Shown here one piece after another: positions 63,660 through 64,000 of a stretch of DNA of 64,000 nt. The position numbers and the translations under genes were made by a program. Every line of letters starts with the position of its first letter. Positions within the stretch are counted from its first letter, which is position 1. The notes below the pieces were generated by a model. It worked only from the letters and a program-made list of their open reading frames with translations. It was not told the origin of the DNA and searched no databases. The DNA is from JACMLD01 sp963705285 (GTDB taxonomy: Bacteria; Bacteroidota; Bacteroidia; Chitinophagales; Chitinophagaceae): assembly GCA_963705285.1 (NCBI GenBank), contig OY970066.1:372001-436000 (forward strand), written 5' to 3'.

Positions 63660-64000
63660 TTCGTGCTGGCGCTTACCAATGACGACGCGGTGGGCGTTTG
63701 CGACATTTTAAGCGGCGTCATTGTGAGCCGGCGTCTAGTGATTGAATAATTAGACACTAATGCGGCGAAGCAATCCAGTGTCACCACAACAGCGTGTAAC
63801 ATAAAAGCGCAAACGCAGCATGCACAATAAAACGCAGCAGACCGCTAGGCTAACATTGAGATTGCTTCACCGCCATAACTTTCTACCGATTAAATGTTCG
63901 TGCTGGCTGTTCGCAATGACGACGCGGTGGGCGTTTGCGACAATTTAAGCGGCGTCATTGCGAGCCGCCATTTGAGCGGTCAAATAATTAGAGACTAATG
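63660..64000. repeat. ~237-bp direct repeat of a GTCATTGCGAGCC-type intergenic element, second copy cut by window edge
   Basis: TTCGTGCTGGC starts both copies (63660 and 63897). Each has TGACGACGCGGTGGGCGTTTGCGACA(A/T)TTTAAGCGGCGTCATTG(T/C)GAGCC, with GACGCGGTGG... and GCGGCGTC/GACGCCG able to pair, then AATAATTAGA(C/G)ACTAATG. Between copies is GCGGCGAAGCAATCC-like sequence. No gene is seen in 63627-64000. Confidence 0.8.

Noticed and set aside
63593..63802. Minus-strand 69-residue open frame in the terminal repeat region
   Set aside because: Overlaps the efflux terminator and the repeat; no family features.

Overview
The window looks like a chromosomal segment of a Bacteroidota bacterium, most likely from the Chitinophagaceae. 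Supporting signs are a SusC/SusD pair, two proteins with type IX secretion (T9SS) C-terminal sorting domains, DUF4402 proteins, lipoproteins with the typical S-C-K-K lipobox, start sites preceded by A-rich sequence instead of Shine-Dalgarno motifs, and many short intergenic word repeats. No rRNA, tRNA, CRISPR array, integrase or transposase was seen.

Layout. 1-3.8 kb: a divergent pair of units for D-amino-acid or muropeptide breakdown: a secreted serine hydrolase fused to an N-acyl-D-amino-acid deacylase (cut by the window edge) facing DgcN-like and DgcA-like genes. 3.9-11.0 kb: a tightly packed minus-strand operon (split transketolase, epimerase/GT2 fusion, two methyltransferases, a GT-C-like membrane protein) that reads as a lipid-linked sugar and glycosylation cassette. 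11.4-12.8 kb: small genes. 12.9-21.9 kb: a six-gene minus-strand operon with two DUF4402 pilin-like proteins, a PapD-like chaperone, an usher-like outer-membrane protein, a long tail-fibre-like protein and a T9SS cargo; this is the strongest candidate for an undescribed system. 22.15-22.98 kb: an eight-copy, ~99-bp tandem repeat.

23.7-33.0 kb: a plus-strand cluster with four AhpD-like paralogues, an MFS transporter, a SusC gene broken by one in-frame TGA, SusD and a DUF3179 protein. 33.2-35.8 kb: a lipoprotein and a small ArsR/SRPBCC/VOC/DoxX operon. 36-43.2 kb: two MFS transporters, a DinB-type protein divergent from a GlxA-like AraC regulator, an aminotransferase and a DUF1080 lipoprotein. 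43.7-47.4 kb: a giant repeat-containing T9SS adhesin. 47.6-48.6 kb: a desaturase strikingly like eukaryotic sphingolipid delta-4 desaturase. 48.8-56.4 kb: acyl-CoA ligase, TPR protein, DUF1015, SerC, a zinc phospholipase/nuclease-like protein and DUF502. 56.6-63.6 kb: a TetR-regulated TolC/adaptor/RND efflux operon. The window ends in a ~237-bp direct repeat.

Several intergenic gaps (near 11.8, 22, 48.7, 53.2, 54.4 and 55.6 kb) share one architecture: a run of short related words followed, after a spacer, by the reverse complement of the same words. The words differ from place to place. These can fold as long imperfect hairpins between genes. Product names rest on motifs read by eye; no database search was run.
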